Below, one piece after another: positions 17,481 through 25,536 of a stretch of DNA of 33,084 nt (position 1 is its first letter; every line of letters begins with the position of its first letter). The stretch covers positions 1 through 33,084 of the forward strand of contig JAAYJU010000132.1 in assembly GCA_012522735.1 (NCBI GenBank). The letters run 5' to 3'. The translations under genes were made by a program, and so were the position numbers. Source of the stretch: Clostridiales bacterium (GTDB lineage: Bacteria; Bacillota; Clostridia; Lachnospirales; Lachnospiraceae). The notes under the pieces were generated by a model. That model searched no databases. It had not been told where the DNA came from and worked only from the letters and a program-made list of their open reading frames with translations.

Positions 17481-18218
17481 CTAGTCTATTTCATTTAAAA
17501 TTGTATTATATACACTCTCGGTATCATTCGCATTGCCCATATTAAAGATAGTAATACCGTTTACTGTCTCCAAATAGATAAAGGGTGGGATACTCTTGTC
17601 AACAAACAGCTTGACCGTACCATGCTCTGTAGTCCTAAAATGTCCTTTAAGCTTTGAGCCTAGTGCTGAACCATTTGTCCTTAACTCTATGGTTGGTAGT
17701 TCATCCATAAGCTTAACAGTCTCAATATCCTCCCAACTATATATTTCTCCATACATACCATGAATTTCTATTCCCTCATCAGAAAATGACACTTCTGTGT
17801 CTTTGTATGATGAAGTTAGCAACACTGCCACAAGTATAAGCGCAATAGCAGTAATACTAAGAGGTATAATAAATTGCTTTCCGGCTCCCTTTCGCATTTT
17901 TCCGGCTTCATCAAATATATTTCCATCAAATTTTTGCGCCTTAATCAGCAGATAGATAGTCAGCACAATAAATATTATAATAACTGGTGCTAGAACAATC
18001 TTTAACCCTAATCCAAATAGAACACCAGCTAGTAATAGCATGCCACCAATCACATAACCATATATTCCTACGAGACGTGCTAAACCTTCTATATCAACAT
18101 TAACCTTTTTTTCCTTTGGCATAGTATTATAGCCTGATATTAAGAAATGCCACTTAAATACATGAACTCCCAATCCTAAGAAAATAAACATAACACTGAT
18201 TATAATAAATCCTAACAT
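17481..18218 (-). CDS. DUF3784 membrane protein with C-terminal PH-like domain
   Basis: A 245-residue protein starting at the ATG at 18218, where GAGGAGG lies 6 nt upstream; a longer in-frame start at 18296 has no ribosome site. Membrane segments lie at about 3-22, 52-75, 79-100 and 123-143. The region up to HFLISGYNTMPKEKK and the following hydrophobic pair match the DUF3784 pattern. The C-terminal 100 residues (YSWEDIETVKL through ITIFNM) look like the bacterial PH-like beta domain found after membrane anchors. It sits 16 bp before the ABC fusion gene and may be an accessory of that transporter. Function not known. Confidence 0.75.
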   Translation of the reverse strand: MLGFIIISVMFIFLGLGVHVFKWHFLISGYNTMPKEKKVNVDIEGLARLVGIYGYVIGGMLLLAGVLFGLGLKIVLAPVIIIFIVLTIYLLIKAQKFDGNIFDEAGKMRKGAGKQFIIPLSITAIALILVAVLLTSSYKDTEVSFSDEGIEIHGMYGEIYSWEDIETVKLMDELPTIELRTNGSALGSKLKGHFRTTEHGTVKLFVDKSIPPFIYLETVNGITIFNMGNANDTESVYNTILNEID

Positions 18219-18356
18219 ATATTCCTCCTCAATCTCCCCAACCAATTCCTGCCAGATACACATTCCTATTATATTAATCTTGCTGGATAAATACAAGACA
18301 ATCTCAAATTTCTAATAAAATATTAATCTATTGTTTATTATTTCATATGTAAAAGC

Positions 18357-18383
18357 CCTTACCCTATTGTAAATGGGGTAAGG
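18357..18383 (-). terminator. intrinsic terminator after the 440-residue secreted protein gene
   Basis: CCTTACCC (18357-18364) pairs with GGGTAAGG (18376-18383), extended by ATT/AAT; on the minus strand the stem is followed by GCTTTTAC. Confidence 0.7.
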
Positions 18384-18416
18384 ACTAATATAATACAAAG
18401 CGCAAATTAATATTTT

Positions 18417-19739
18417 CTACCACATCTTACCTGTAGTAATACTATAATTATAGCCTCTACTCCACATGTAGGAGTTAAATGTCATCTTTTGAATCTGCAT
18501 CATACTCCAATGCGCAGCCATACTCATAGGTTCATCCTTGGTAGTTTTGGAGCTGTCTGCCTTTGGTGCTTCCTTTGCTTGCTCAATCTTCTTAACACTA
18601 TCACGAATCTCTTTCTTCTGGTCCTTAGTTCCGAACCTATACTGTGATCTTATACAGACCCATAGCCCAGGTGTGGTAGCTATATCCTCCCTATCTTCCT
18701 TAGAAAGATTCTTCCACACCTCCTTAACCTGCTTCTTAACACTATCAACTGATTTTTTTGTTATCTTATCAGGTGATGAACTAGAGTCTTTTTGCAACAA
18801 CTTCGAATATGCAATGATTTCACTATATGCCTGTAGTGACATTTCTGTAAGGGGAGGACTTCCCTTTATCACTACTTTTCCACGTTTATCTAAAGAACTT
18901 TTTATAATTTTAACAGCCGGATCTTTTTGGTCTGTCTCATCAAGCCATTCCTTTATCACCTCTTCAAGACTGCTCCTGAGCTTTTCCATGTCTTTTTGCT
19001 TGGCTTTCATTATAGACTTTACAAGAATCGGATATTCATCATAAACTTGCAGCTCTTCCTTAGAGAGGTGTCGCCAACCAGATTTAAGCTCTTTTATGAT
19101 TGCATCCTCTTGGCTCTTAGTTAGTGGTGCTCCAAGCGCAAATTCCAGAACAAACATAAATCCCTTTGCATTCTTATCAATATTAGCTGCCACATCAATT
19201 GTATAATCAATCTTTGGGGCGACTGACGTCGTGCCCGTGGCCATAGAGCTTATAAATCCCTCCATTATGCTATATGCCCGAATCTGATAATAATCCGCTT
19301 CTGGAGAAAAATAGGAAAACCACATTGCCTGCCCCATGTCCTTAATTACAAGTCCTAGCCCAAGGTGTTTTTTTGTACCGATTTTATCTGATAGATCAAA
19401 TACCACATGGTCTCCCATAGAATCAGATAGGCTACGCCAATTAGATGCCTTAAGATTGGGATTTGCATCTTTGATTAATGTTATAAAACTGCTTGCCAAT
19501 TGTTTAGAGGTCTTTTGCTTTTCATATGGAAGAATAGCCATAATCAATTCCTCATTACTTTTAGCATTTTCAATCCCTATCATTGAATCATTCGCAGTAA
19601 CCTTCCATCCACTTGGATAATGAAAGGAATAGCTTTTATCCTTCGCAACATACTTAGTCCATATTTTAGCTGCATCTGCATGAGTAACATTAGAAAAAAG
19701 AAGTGTAACTAAAACTAATAAAGATATAAGCTTTCTCAT
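18417..19739 (-). CDS. secreted protein of unknown function with PsbP-like N-terminal region
   Basis: A 440-residue exported protein. The start at 19739 is preferred over an in-frame ATG five codons earlier because GGGAGTGG lies about 5 nt before it. Residues 1-24 form a signal peptide ending near HADAA. The next 160 residues (YSFHYPSGWKVTAND, then repeated strands ending MEGFISSMAT) have the look of PsbP/DUF1795-type lipocalin-like modules seen in many Gram-positive exported proteins. The remainder (about 180-400) is helical and highly charged, with Lys/Glu/Asp-rich stretches (MKAKQKDMEKLRSSLEEV) and a recurring WKNLSKEDRE / WRHLSKEEL motif. No anchor motif is visible. Function unknown. Confidence 0.65.
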   Translation of the reverse strand: MRKLISLLVLVTLLFSNVTHADAAKIWTKYVAKDKSYSFHYPSGWKVTANDSMIGIENAKSNEELIMAILPYEKQKTSKQLASSFITLIKDANPNLKASNWRSLSDSMGDHVVFDLSDKIGTKKHLGLGLVIKDMGQAMWFSYFSPEADYYQIRAYSIMEGFISSMATGTTSVAPKIDYTIDVAANIDKNAKGFMFVLEFALGAPLTKSQEDAIIKELKSGWRHLSKEELQVYDEYPILVKSIMKAKQKDMEKLRSSLEEVIKEWLDETDQKDPAVKIIKSSLDKRGKVVIKGSPPLTEMSLQAYSEIIAYSKLLQKDSSSSPDKITKKSVDSVKKQVKEVWKNLSKEDREDIATTPGLWVCIRSQYRFGTKDQKKEIRDSVKKIEQAKEAPKADSSKTTKDEPMSMAAHWSMMQIQKMTFNSYMWSRGYNYSITTGKMW

Positions 19740-20044
19740 ATTTTCCACTCCCATGAATAAATTTATATTCCTTTATATATTGATGCTATTGCTTAATAAA
19801 TTAGTCAATCCAAGTTCTACTAGTTTGTTAGTTTCTTAACAAGTCATATAATAGTATTATATTATATATATCTATGTCTTTTCTATTGTTTCCTTATGGT
19901 ATTTTATTACTATACTAAGAACCTAATCACCTATCCAAAAATACAGTAACCCTCTCTCACTATTCTGTAGCTCAACATAATATTGAGATATCATGTGTAT
20001 ATCCAGAAGTTTTATGCATTAAGTTCATGCTACCTTTTCTCCTT
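19740..20044. other. 305-bp gene-free AT-rich stretch with one copy of a flanking repeat
   Basis: No coding frame or RNA gene is apparent. The stretch is rich in TATA runs around 19845-19872. Bases 19891-19918 match 21112-21139 at 26 of 28 positions in the same orientation; the two copies bracket the MNT/HEPN module. Confidence 0.6.
19891..19918 (+). repeat. 28-bp imperfect direct repeat, left copy
   Basis: Begins TCCTTATGGTATTTTATTAC and ends CTATACTAA; two mismatches to the right copy at 21112-21139. The similarity stops sharply on both sides. Confidence 0.75.
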
Positions 20045-20463
20045 TTAGTAATCTAACTCTTTTTCAATTTCTTTAAGGCCTTCTATTACCATTTCTATTA
20101 GATTACTGGCACCAGATTGAGAATAGTTTTCCTTGTAATCAGCCATCTCTCTAAGGTTCATTCCTCTTTCTAATGCTTTATATACATTTTGAGTTAGGAT
20201 ACCTGTATTAATATATAATTCACTAAAAGCAAGCTTTAGTGCTACATGGCTTTCTTCTCTATAACCAGACCTATATAGAAGAGCTCTTACTCCATGGAAA
20301 AATAAGCTTGAATAGTCGCCCATTTATAATTTTCACTTTCATAGCTTACAATGGCAGCTTCTAAATCCTTTTTACCAACATTATATTCTTTTTTGCACAT
20401 ATCATCGGAGTATGTACCTTTTTTTAACTTTCCTTTGCTAATTAGATTATCAATTATACTCAC
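20045..20463 (-). pseudogene. HEPN-domain protein (toxin-like), frameshifted
   Basis: Translation starts at GTG 20463, which overlaps the end of the MNT gene by 14 bp and has GGGAGG about 6 nt upstream. The first frame gives 55 residues, including KKDLEAAIVSYE and YKWATIQAYFSME, then stops at TAA. The domain continues in another frame from about 20300 (HGVRALLYRSGYREESH) to 20045. HEPN proteins read ..YYSMFHAARALL.. here; inserting one more copy of the 7-nt unit TTCCATG restores YFSMFHGVRALLY exactly. The gene therefore appears to have lost one copy of a tandem TTCCATG repeat. HEPN proteins paired with MNT are typically RNase-like toxins or substrates neutralised by nucleotidylation. The product is probably inactive now. 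Confidence 0.85.
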
Positions 20464-21007
20464 TACTTACCTCCCATAGCTCTATACCTTTCATAATCTC
20501 ATTATAAAATACAGCATCTGACTTTTCCAATTCAATAAATTCTATTTCATCAACAATTACAGGGTTTAATTCCCGTTCTCCTATATAACCTCTAGTAATT
20601 TCCAATACAATATCTTTATCGCTTTCATCAGCAATAATAAAAAGATCTATATCACTATCCGAAGTATCCTCCCCTCTAGAACAACTTCCAAATAAAATGA
20701 TTTTTCTTGTATGAGTTTTTAATTTGTCTATCAGCTGTTTTAATTCAAGGAGGTTATCAAATATTCTAAATGACTTTATAAGAGGGTTGTTTCTATCCAC
20801 ATCATAAATAATAGAGCTCCCTACATGTTTGCTATCTGTAATTCCTAAGCTTTCAAATCTTTTTAGTATAGCATGAACACTGCCTACACTTAGTGATAGT
20901 TCTTTCGCAACATATGTTGCCATATTGTCTTTATGAGGGTTTTTTGTAAGATACGAAAACACTAACATAGGGTTTTTATTAAAAATGACATCTTTAATAT
21001 TATTCAT
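20450..21007 (-). CDS. MNT-type nucleotidyltransferase with N-terminal winged helix (antitoxin-like)
   Basis: A 185-residue protein starting at ATG 21007, which has AGGAGA about 7 nt upstream; an in-frame ATG 14 codons earlier lies within operator DNA and lacks a ribosome site. Residues about 8-75 form a MarR/ArsR-like winged helix (VFSYLTKNPH..VAKELSLSVGSVHAILKRFESLGI). Residues 95-180 form the minimal nucleotidyltransferase domain with GSCSRGEDTSDSDIDLFI: the GS motif and both metal-binding Asp residues are intact. Such proteins neutralise a HEPN partner by adding nucleotides and can repress their own promoter. The partner gene overlaps and is frameshifted. Two palindromes upstream fit autoregulation. 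Confidence 0.88.
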   Translation of the reverse strand: MNNIKDVIFNKNPMLVFSYLTKNPHKDNMATYVAKELSLSVGSVHAILKRFESLGITDSKHVGSSIIYDVDRNNPLIKSFRIFDNLLELKQLIDKLKTHTRKIILFGSCSRGEDTSDSDIDLFIIADESDKDIVLEITRGYIGERELNPVIVDEIEFIELEKSDAVFYNEIMKGIELWEVSSEYN

Positions 21008-21020
21008 TTTGAGTCTCCTG

Positions 21021-21092
21021 TTCATTTTAATGAATCTTGATTCATTCATTTGAATTTATGTTCATTTTAATGAATAACTTTGTTGTTGTCAA
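21021..21092 (-). promoter_or_regulatory. MNT/HEPN promoter with twin TTCATTTTAATGAA operators
   Basis: Minus-strand TTGACA (21087-21092), 17-bp spacer, TAAAAT (21064-21069). The palindrome TTCATTTTAATGAA occurs at 21061-21074, covering the -10 box, and again 40 bp on at 21021-21034, covering the leader. A third related TTCATTCATTTGAA stretch lies between them. This is a good layout for repression by the winged-helix MNT protein. Confidence 0.7.
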
Positions 21093-21111
21093 GTTATAGT
21101 TAAAGCTTATA

Positions 21112-21139
21112 TCCTTATGGTGTTTTATGACTATACTAA
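21112..21139 (+). repeat. 28-bp imperfect direct repeat, right copy
   Basis: Begins TCCTTATGGTGTTTTATGAC and ends CTATACTAA; partner of 19891-19918. Confidence 0.75.
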
Positions 21140-21249
21140 TGGAGCTTTCCCGTCTTTGTAAACACGACTAAAATGATCTATAATACTCCGTAGATTTGTA
21201 CATACAATTCTTTTGTTTTTTATTCTATCCTTCTTTTTAATAATATAAT

Positions 21250-21762
21250 CTATAGAATATTATCCCAGAAATACTTCACCTCATTTGTTTTCCCGGCTTT
21301 AGTTATATAAAACTTTGCCTTTTTCCTACTTCGCATTCTTTTAAATTCTGAAATTAATAGAATAATAGGTGTAAAGAGCATTATGACACCCATTAGGAAT
21401 AATCCTCTTGCTCCAGAAAATGATTTTTCTGATAGATTATAAGGAATAGCGTTACCGCTTATATTCATTTCTTTGAACCACTCTGTGTATAGCTTTTTTA
21501 CTTCATAGTCCATTTTACGGGCTACACCTCTAAAACGGATTCCTGAGCTGGGTTTATTAATATTACCCAGTAAATAATCCCTAGTTCTTTTTACCATAGC
21601 GTCATAATCATCACTCAAATAATCCGATATCTCCAGCCCTATAAATGTATTATTGTCTAGGGCAACTACGTAATATCGCATATTATCTTGTACATGGTTA
21701 CGATACAACTGCTATTCTATTGTCCAAAGAATCGACTGCAAAATTAGCTTGAACTTATGCAT
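21250..21762 (-). pseudogene. DUF6709-like membrane protein gene interrupted by an amber codon
   Basis: The natural start is ATG 21762, with AAGGAG about 6-7 nt upstream. After 16 codons (MHKFKLILQSILWTIE) an in-frame TAG (21712-21714) stops translation; the frame then runs on without a break to 21250 for 153 codons. A TTG at 21708 could reinitiate but has no ribosome site. The body reads RYYVVALDNNTFIGLEISD..., has one hydrophobic segment near its C-terminus (about residues 100-122 of the longer part) and ends in a basic tail. It recalls a clostridial DUF6709-type family, but compared with what I remember the region after the first membrane helix looks shortened. Family call tentative. Confidence 0.6.
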
Positions 21763-21883
21763 ACTCTTCTCCTTAGTATAATTCCATTTTCAAATATGGG
21801 CTTTTTCTATCTCATTTCATAATACCTTTTCATGTTATAAGTGTCAATTAATTCCACAAAAAGACAGCGGTTACAATGTTACA

Positions 21884-21923
21884 AAAGGACCTTACATCTG
21901 CCTTTTAAACAGATATAAGGTCC
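21884..21923 (-). terminator. intrinsic terminator of the XRE-PRTase gene
   Basis: GGACCTTACATCTG (21887-21900) pairs with CAGATATAAGGTCC (21910-21923) with one imperfect pair; on the minus strand it is followed by TTTTGT. Confidence 0.8.
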
Positions 21924-21946
21924 CTTGTCATCTTACTTTTTTCTAC

Positions 21947-22768
21947 TTAGCTTATGTATTCATTACCTACGATAATCTCATTTTTTATTGTCTTTTGTAT
22001 ATCCTCTTTTGTTACCATAGAATATACCTTAGTGTTATACATTTCCTCTATTCTTTGTGATCCAGTCTTTAAATCATCTTCATTCTTTGACATGAAATCA
22101 GCTATTACAATAACAGCGGCTATTTCTATATCTGCAAGTTCTTTAAGTCTTTCTATCCTTTCATATAAGCTCTTTCCTGAAAAGATAAGATCATCTACTG
22201 TTACTACTCTTTCTCCATCCTCTAATGTATGACCGCATATAATTCGCTGTCTACTGTCCGGAACAAGTCTATCATAGCAATAATTTGTTGTTATACCGTA
22301 TTTATCATATAATGCAATACTGGCAGCAGATGAAAAAGCAATCCCATGGTAAGCCAATCCAACCATAGTATCAAATTCTATATTGTTCTCCCGAATGAAA
22401 TCAGCAAAGAAACTTCCAATTTTAGATATTTGAGAGTTTGTCTCAAATTTCTCGGTATTAATGCTAATTTCTTCTTCCTTGTGGTCAGCGCACTGCTCTG
22501 TATTAATTTTAAGCATTCCGTTGTTCATCATGAACTGTATAAAGCGCTCTTTATTAGTCAGAGAGTTTAGCTTAAAGCCAAATAGCTCATCGATTGTTAC
22601 ACCAAAATAATTTGCTATAAGAGGAATTATTGATATGTCTGGTTGTGCCAATCCATTTTCCCATTTACTTATTGCTTGAAATGAAATATGCAATACATCA
22701 GACAACTCCTCCTGAGTAATACCTTTTAACTTTCTTAATAATTTGATTTTATCACCTATAGAATTCAC
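21947..22768 (-). CDS. XRE-family regulator fused to a PyrE-like phosphoribosyltransferase domain
   Basis: A 273-residue fusion starting at GTG 22768 (GGGAGG about 6 nt upstream). Residues 5-62 are an XRE helix-turn-helix (GITQEELSDVLHISFQAISKWENG). Residues 75-265 follow the E. coli orotate phosphoribosyltransferase fold almost block by block: GLAYHGIAFSSAASIAL (137-153), NYCYDRL (162-168), the PRPP loop VVTVDDLIFSGKS (188-200) and NTKVYSMVTKEDI (245-257). The PyrE orotate segment (KSGRKSP) is replaced by an acidic stretch (about 91-104). The flexible catalytic loop with conserved Lys and His has become VPDSRQRIICG. It is therefore likely a ligand sensor (PRPP or a nucleotide) rather than an enzyme, in the manner of Bacillus PurR but with different parts. 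Palindromic operators at its own promoter suggest autoregulation. Confidence 0.85.
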   Translation of the reverse strand: MNSIGDKIKLLRKLKGITQEELSDVLHISFQAISKWENGLAQPDISIIPLIANYFGVTIDELFGFKLNSLTNKERFIQFMMNNGMLKINTEQCADHKEEEISINTEKFETNSQISKIGSFFADFIRENNIEFDTMVGLAYHGIAFSSAASIALYDKYGITTNYCYDRLVPDSRQRIICGHTLEDGERVVTVDDLIFSGKSLYERIERLKELADIEIAAVIVIADFMSKNEDDLKTGSQRIEEMYNTKVYSMVTKEDIQKTIKNEIIVGNEYIS

Positions 22769-22773
22769 CCTAA

Positions 22774-22845
22774 ACCTCCCACGGAGGTTTTAACCTCCTA
22801 TAAAAATATTATAGTTCCGTTACATATAACGGAGGTTTTACCTCC
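22774..22845 (-). promoter_or_regulatory. promoter and twin operators of the XRE-PRTase gene
   Basis: Palindromes GGAGGTTTTAACCTCC (22783-22798) and GGAGGTTTTACCTCC (22831-22845) lie 47-48 bp apart. On the minus strand the upstream one places ACCTCC at -35, exactly 17 bp before TATAAT (22808-22813). The downstream one covers the early transcript. A third half, AACCTCC (22773-22779), forms the ribosome site, so repressor binding may also mask translation. Confidence 0.65.
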
Positions 22846-22960
22846 TATATTCTTATTTTAAAAGCGCTCTTACAACCTTATTATAGCATTATATAAAAGC
22901 TCAACAATAACATTTAGGTTTAGTTTTCTTCAACTATAGGTTGATTTTATTCTATTATTT

Positions 22961-23776
22961 TTATTTTTTATATCTCTTTTCTAAAGTACTCATCCAATAA
23001 CCTAATCCCACACCAACCACTAAAAATAATATTATTACTAAAGTACCTAAGCCTATATAGTTATAATCACGGGGCACAATCATAACAGTTGATGCAAAAA
23101 CCACTCCCATTATTATGTGGAAAAATCCCGCATAGGCTTTATTGATAATATAGTCGGCTAGTTTAGAAAATAACAATACTGTCAGTATTGCTCCTATGGC
23201 TATAGGTATTATTATCATGAAATTTAGATCCTTAATCCCGTCTGACATATCCTTATACATTCCTAGGTATACAAGAAAATTAGAAGGGCTAAGGCCAGGT
23301 ATAATAACACCAAGACCAATCAGAGAACCTGCCAGTGTCCATGTGGCAAGATTCTTCGGAATGTCGCCACCAAAAAGGCCTTCACCGTAATGTAAAAAGG
23401 CTAGGCTTAGAGTAAATGCGATTACTAGAATTACAAGGTGCTTACTGTGTCTTCCTTTCTTGCCGGCCTCTTGCCAAAGAGCCGGAACAGTACCGATAAT
23501 ACAGCCTACAAAGAACCAAAGTATCTGTGTTTCATATTCTCCCAAGAAAAAGCTGACAACAAATGAAAATAAGAATATCCCTGTAACTCCTCCAAGTCCA
23601 AGCGGAAAGAGATATATTACATTCTCCTTGAAATCACGGGTAATATGCGCCAAGAAAGATATAATCCTCTCATATACTCCAAATACCGCCGCTAAAGCAC
23701 CACCGCTTACACCCGGTAGAATAAACCCCGAACCAATAAATATACCCTTTACAAATCGTAAAATCCAATCAAGCAT
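22961..23776 (-). CDS. popT: DUF368 undecaprenyl-phosphate translocase (PopT family)
   Basis: A 271-residue polytopic membrane protein of the DUF368 family, with the N-terminal FVKGIFIGSGFILPGVSGG and its inverted-repeat twin GSLIGLGVIIPGLSPSNFL (about 150-168). About eight or nine hydrophobic segments are visible. DUF368 proteins have been reported to return the lipid carrier undecaprenyl phosphate across the membrane for reuse in cell-wall synthesis. The two PG(V/L)S hairpins fit the pseudo-symmetric core. GAGGAG lies about 8 nt before the ATG. The gene follows the ABC permease gene after about 80 bp and may be a separate unit. The family is confident; the exact function is by family. Confidence 0.88.
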   Translation of the reverse strand: MLDWILRFVKGIFIGSGFILPGVSGGALAAVFGVYERIISFLAHITRDFKENVIYLFPLGLGGVTGIFLFSFVVSFFLGEYETQILWFFVGCIIGTVPALWQEAGKKGRHSKHLVILVIAFTLSLAFLHYGEGLFGGDIPKNLATWTLAGSLIGLGVIIPGLSPSNFLVYLGMYKDMSDGIKDLNFMIIIPIAIGAILTVLLFSKLADYIINKAYAGFFHIIMGVVFASTVMIVPRDYNYIGLGTLVIILFLVVGVGLGYWMSTLEKRYKK

Positions 23777-23854
23777 AATGTTTATCTCCTCTTTACTTCT
23801 GTCATTCCTTATCAGTTATTATATATGGTTGCGAACTCTTCTTCAATACTCATC

Positions 23855-24619
23855 TTATAATTTCTTGTGATTAAAGAGGGAGATTGAGACTAAGATATTC
23901 CCAATTAATAATGCAATGGTGACCAGTACAGGGAGTAATGCATCTGCAGGCATAAGTGCTCCTGTTAAAAACTCCAGATTATGTGAGGAAAGATAAATAG
24001 GGTTTACCTTCTCTAGCTTCGGAAATAGATCCAGTATCAGTAAGCCTCCAAGCACCACGACTGTTAAAATCAGCCCTCCAAAATTACCCCCTGTCAGGAC
24101 ACTTGACAGTATAATTAAGGATAATAAAAATGCTCCAAACAACCATAAACAGAACAATGAAAATAGTAGATTGCTTATATCGGAGGTATCAAACATGTAC
24201 ATAGTGTAGCCATGGTTTACAAGGCTTGCAAATGCTAATGCCAGGGTCCACAGCACCAGCATGGCTGTGTATTTTGCTAGGATAACAGTATGTCTTCCTA
24301 ATCCCTTTGCTAATATATTAATCAGAGTTCCTTTGGTTAGCTCATTGGATATTACTCCGCCAAATACCAGAAGGATTACGATAATACCCATCTGTGTAAT
24401 ATTTTTGAAAAACTGTGCATAAGCATCCATAGCCGTAGCCTCTGGGATTGCAAGAACCATTCCCTGTAGGTCCATACCTGAAAGGATCTCCGGTAGGAGC
24501 TTAGCCAAGAGCGGGCTCATTAAGCCAAATAAAAAAAATACAGATAAGCAGATCAGCAATCTATAGGTGCGTATCTGTTCCACAAATTCCTTTTTCGTAA
24601 ATGCAAGATATCCCTTCAT
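23855..24619 (-). CDS. ABC-2 type permease
   Basis: A 254-residue permease with six membrane segments (about 18-40, 75-97, 111-135, 155-178, 184-203, 228-247), typical of small ABC-2 exporters. The segment SNELTKGTLINILAKGLGR (about 88-106) is the cytoplasmic coupling loop. Its ATG overlaps the ATPase stop codon in ATGA (4-bp overlap), so the two are coupled. Substrate unknown. Confidence 0.9.
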   Translation of the reverse strand: MKGYLAFTKKEFVEQIRTYRLLICLSVFFLFGLMSPLLAKLLPEILSGMDLQGMVLAIPEATAMDAYAQFFKNITQMGIIVILLVFGGVISNELTKGTLINILAKGLGRHTVILAKYTAMLVLWTLALAFASLVNHGYTMYMFDTSDISNLLFSLFCLWLFGAFLLSLIILSSVLTGGNFGGLILTVVVLGGLLILDLFPKLEKVNPIYLSSHNLEFLTGALMPADALLPVLVTIALLIGNILVSISLFNHKKL

Positions 24620-25536
24620 CCTACCACCTCCAGGAATACATTTTCTAAAGAGGGCTCCAAGATTTCATAGCGAAGCACAGGGATATCCTCCCTTACCAAT
24701 AATGACATGATCTCCTTGCCAAATTTCTCAGCATTAGTAAGCTTAATAAGGATTCCGTCCTTCTCCAAAGCTCCCTCCAGTACAAAGGGAAGCTCATTTA
24801 TTCTTGACATCAGTTCTGTGTTCATCTCTTGATTGCTTAATACTATCTGTATCGTATCCTTGCGCTTCATATTCTTAATATTTTGTACCGGTCCTTCAAG
24901 AACTAGCTTTCCGTCATTTATTACACCAATATTGTCAGCTATTCTCTCCACATCCGATAGGATATGAGTAGAGAATACAATTGTGGTTCTCTCTCTAGCA
25001 ATAGATAGGATATCTAAAATCTCCTTCCTCCCAATCGGGTCCAAGGCAGAGGTTGGCTCATCACATATCAAAAGTCTTGGTTCATTAAGCAAGGCTTGTG
25101 CAATTCCAAGCCTTTGTTTCATACCACGGGAAAATCCCCGAATTCGTCTATTCGTGTTCTCAAGACCTACCATACTAAGAAGCTCTTTAGATCTTGCTTG
25201 TGTGACTTCTTTAGGCAATCCCGTAATTTCACCGCAAAGCCTTAGATATTCCTTAGGACTCATGTATCCATAAAATTCAGGGACATCAGGAAGATAGCCA
25301 ATATAACGATTGGTCTTAGAATTTCCATATGCAACTCGTTCGCCGTTAACATATATTTCTCCGGCATCAGGCTGTAAGAATCCAAGAATCATCTTCATAG
25401 TTGTGGTCTTTCCGGCACCGTTCTTTCCTATAAAGCCAAAGACCGAATGCTCCTCTACTGCAAAGCTTAGGTCCTTAATAACCTCAAGCTTTCCAAAACT
25501 CTTCTCTAGGTTTTTAAGCTCCAATACAGCCATCAT
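24616..25536 (-). CDS. ABC transporter ATP-binding protein (ABC-2 exporter)
   Basis: A 306-residue ATPase with Walker A IGKNGAGKTT (36-45), signature FSRGMKQ (135-141), Walker B LLICDEPTSALDP (155-167) and a switch His in FSTHILSD. The C-terminal 80 residues form the accessory domain ending LEPSLENVFLEVVG. It partners the ABC-2 permease encoded downstream. The start overlaps the stop codon of the PLDc_N gene by 4 bp (ATGA), and GAGGGG precedes it. Confidence 0.92.
   Translation of the reverse strand: MMAVLELKNLEKSFGKLEVIKDLSFAVEEHSVFGFIGKNGAGKTTTMKMILGFLQPDAGEIYVNGERVAYGNSKTNRYIGYLPDVPEFYGYMSPKEYLRLCGEITGLPKEVTQARSKELLSMVGLENTNRRIRGFSRGMKQRLGIAQALLNEPRLLICDEPTSALDPIGRKEILDILSIARERTTIVFSTHILSDVERIADNIGVINDGKLVLEGPVQNIKNMKRKDTIQIVLSNQEMNTELMSRINELPFVLEGALEKDGILIKLTNAEKFGKEIMSLLVREDIPVLRYEILEPSLENVFLEVVG

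Noticed and set aside
20045-20323. A separate 92-residue gene starting at ATG 20323
   Set aside because: There is no ribosome site, and the missing N-terminal HEPN half is present in the overlapping frame from GTG 20463; it is the tail of a frameshifted gene.
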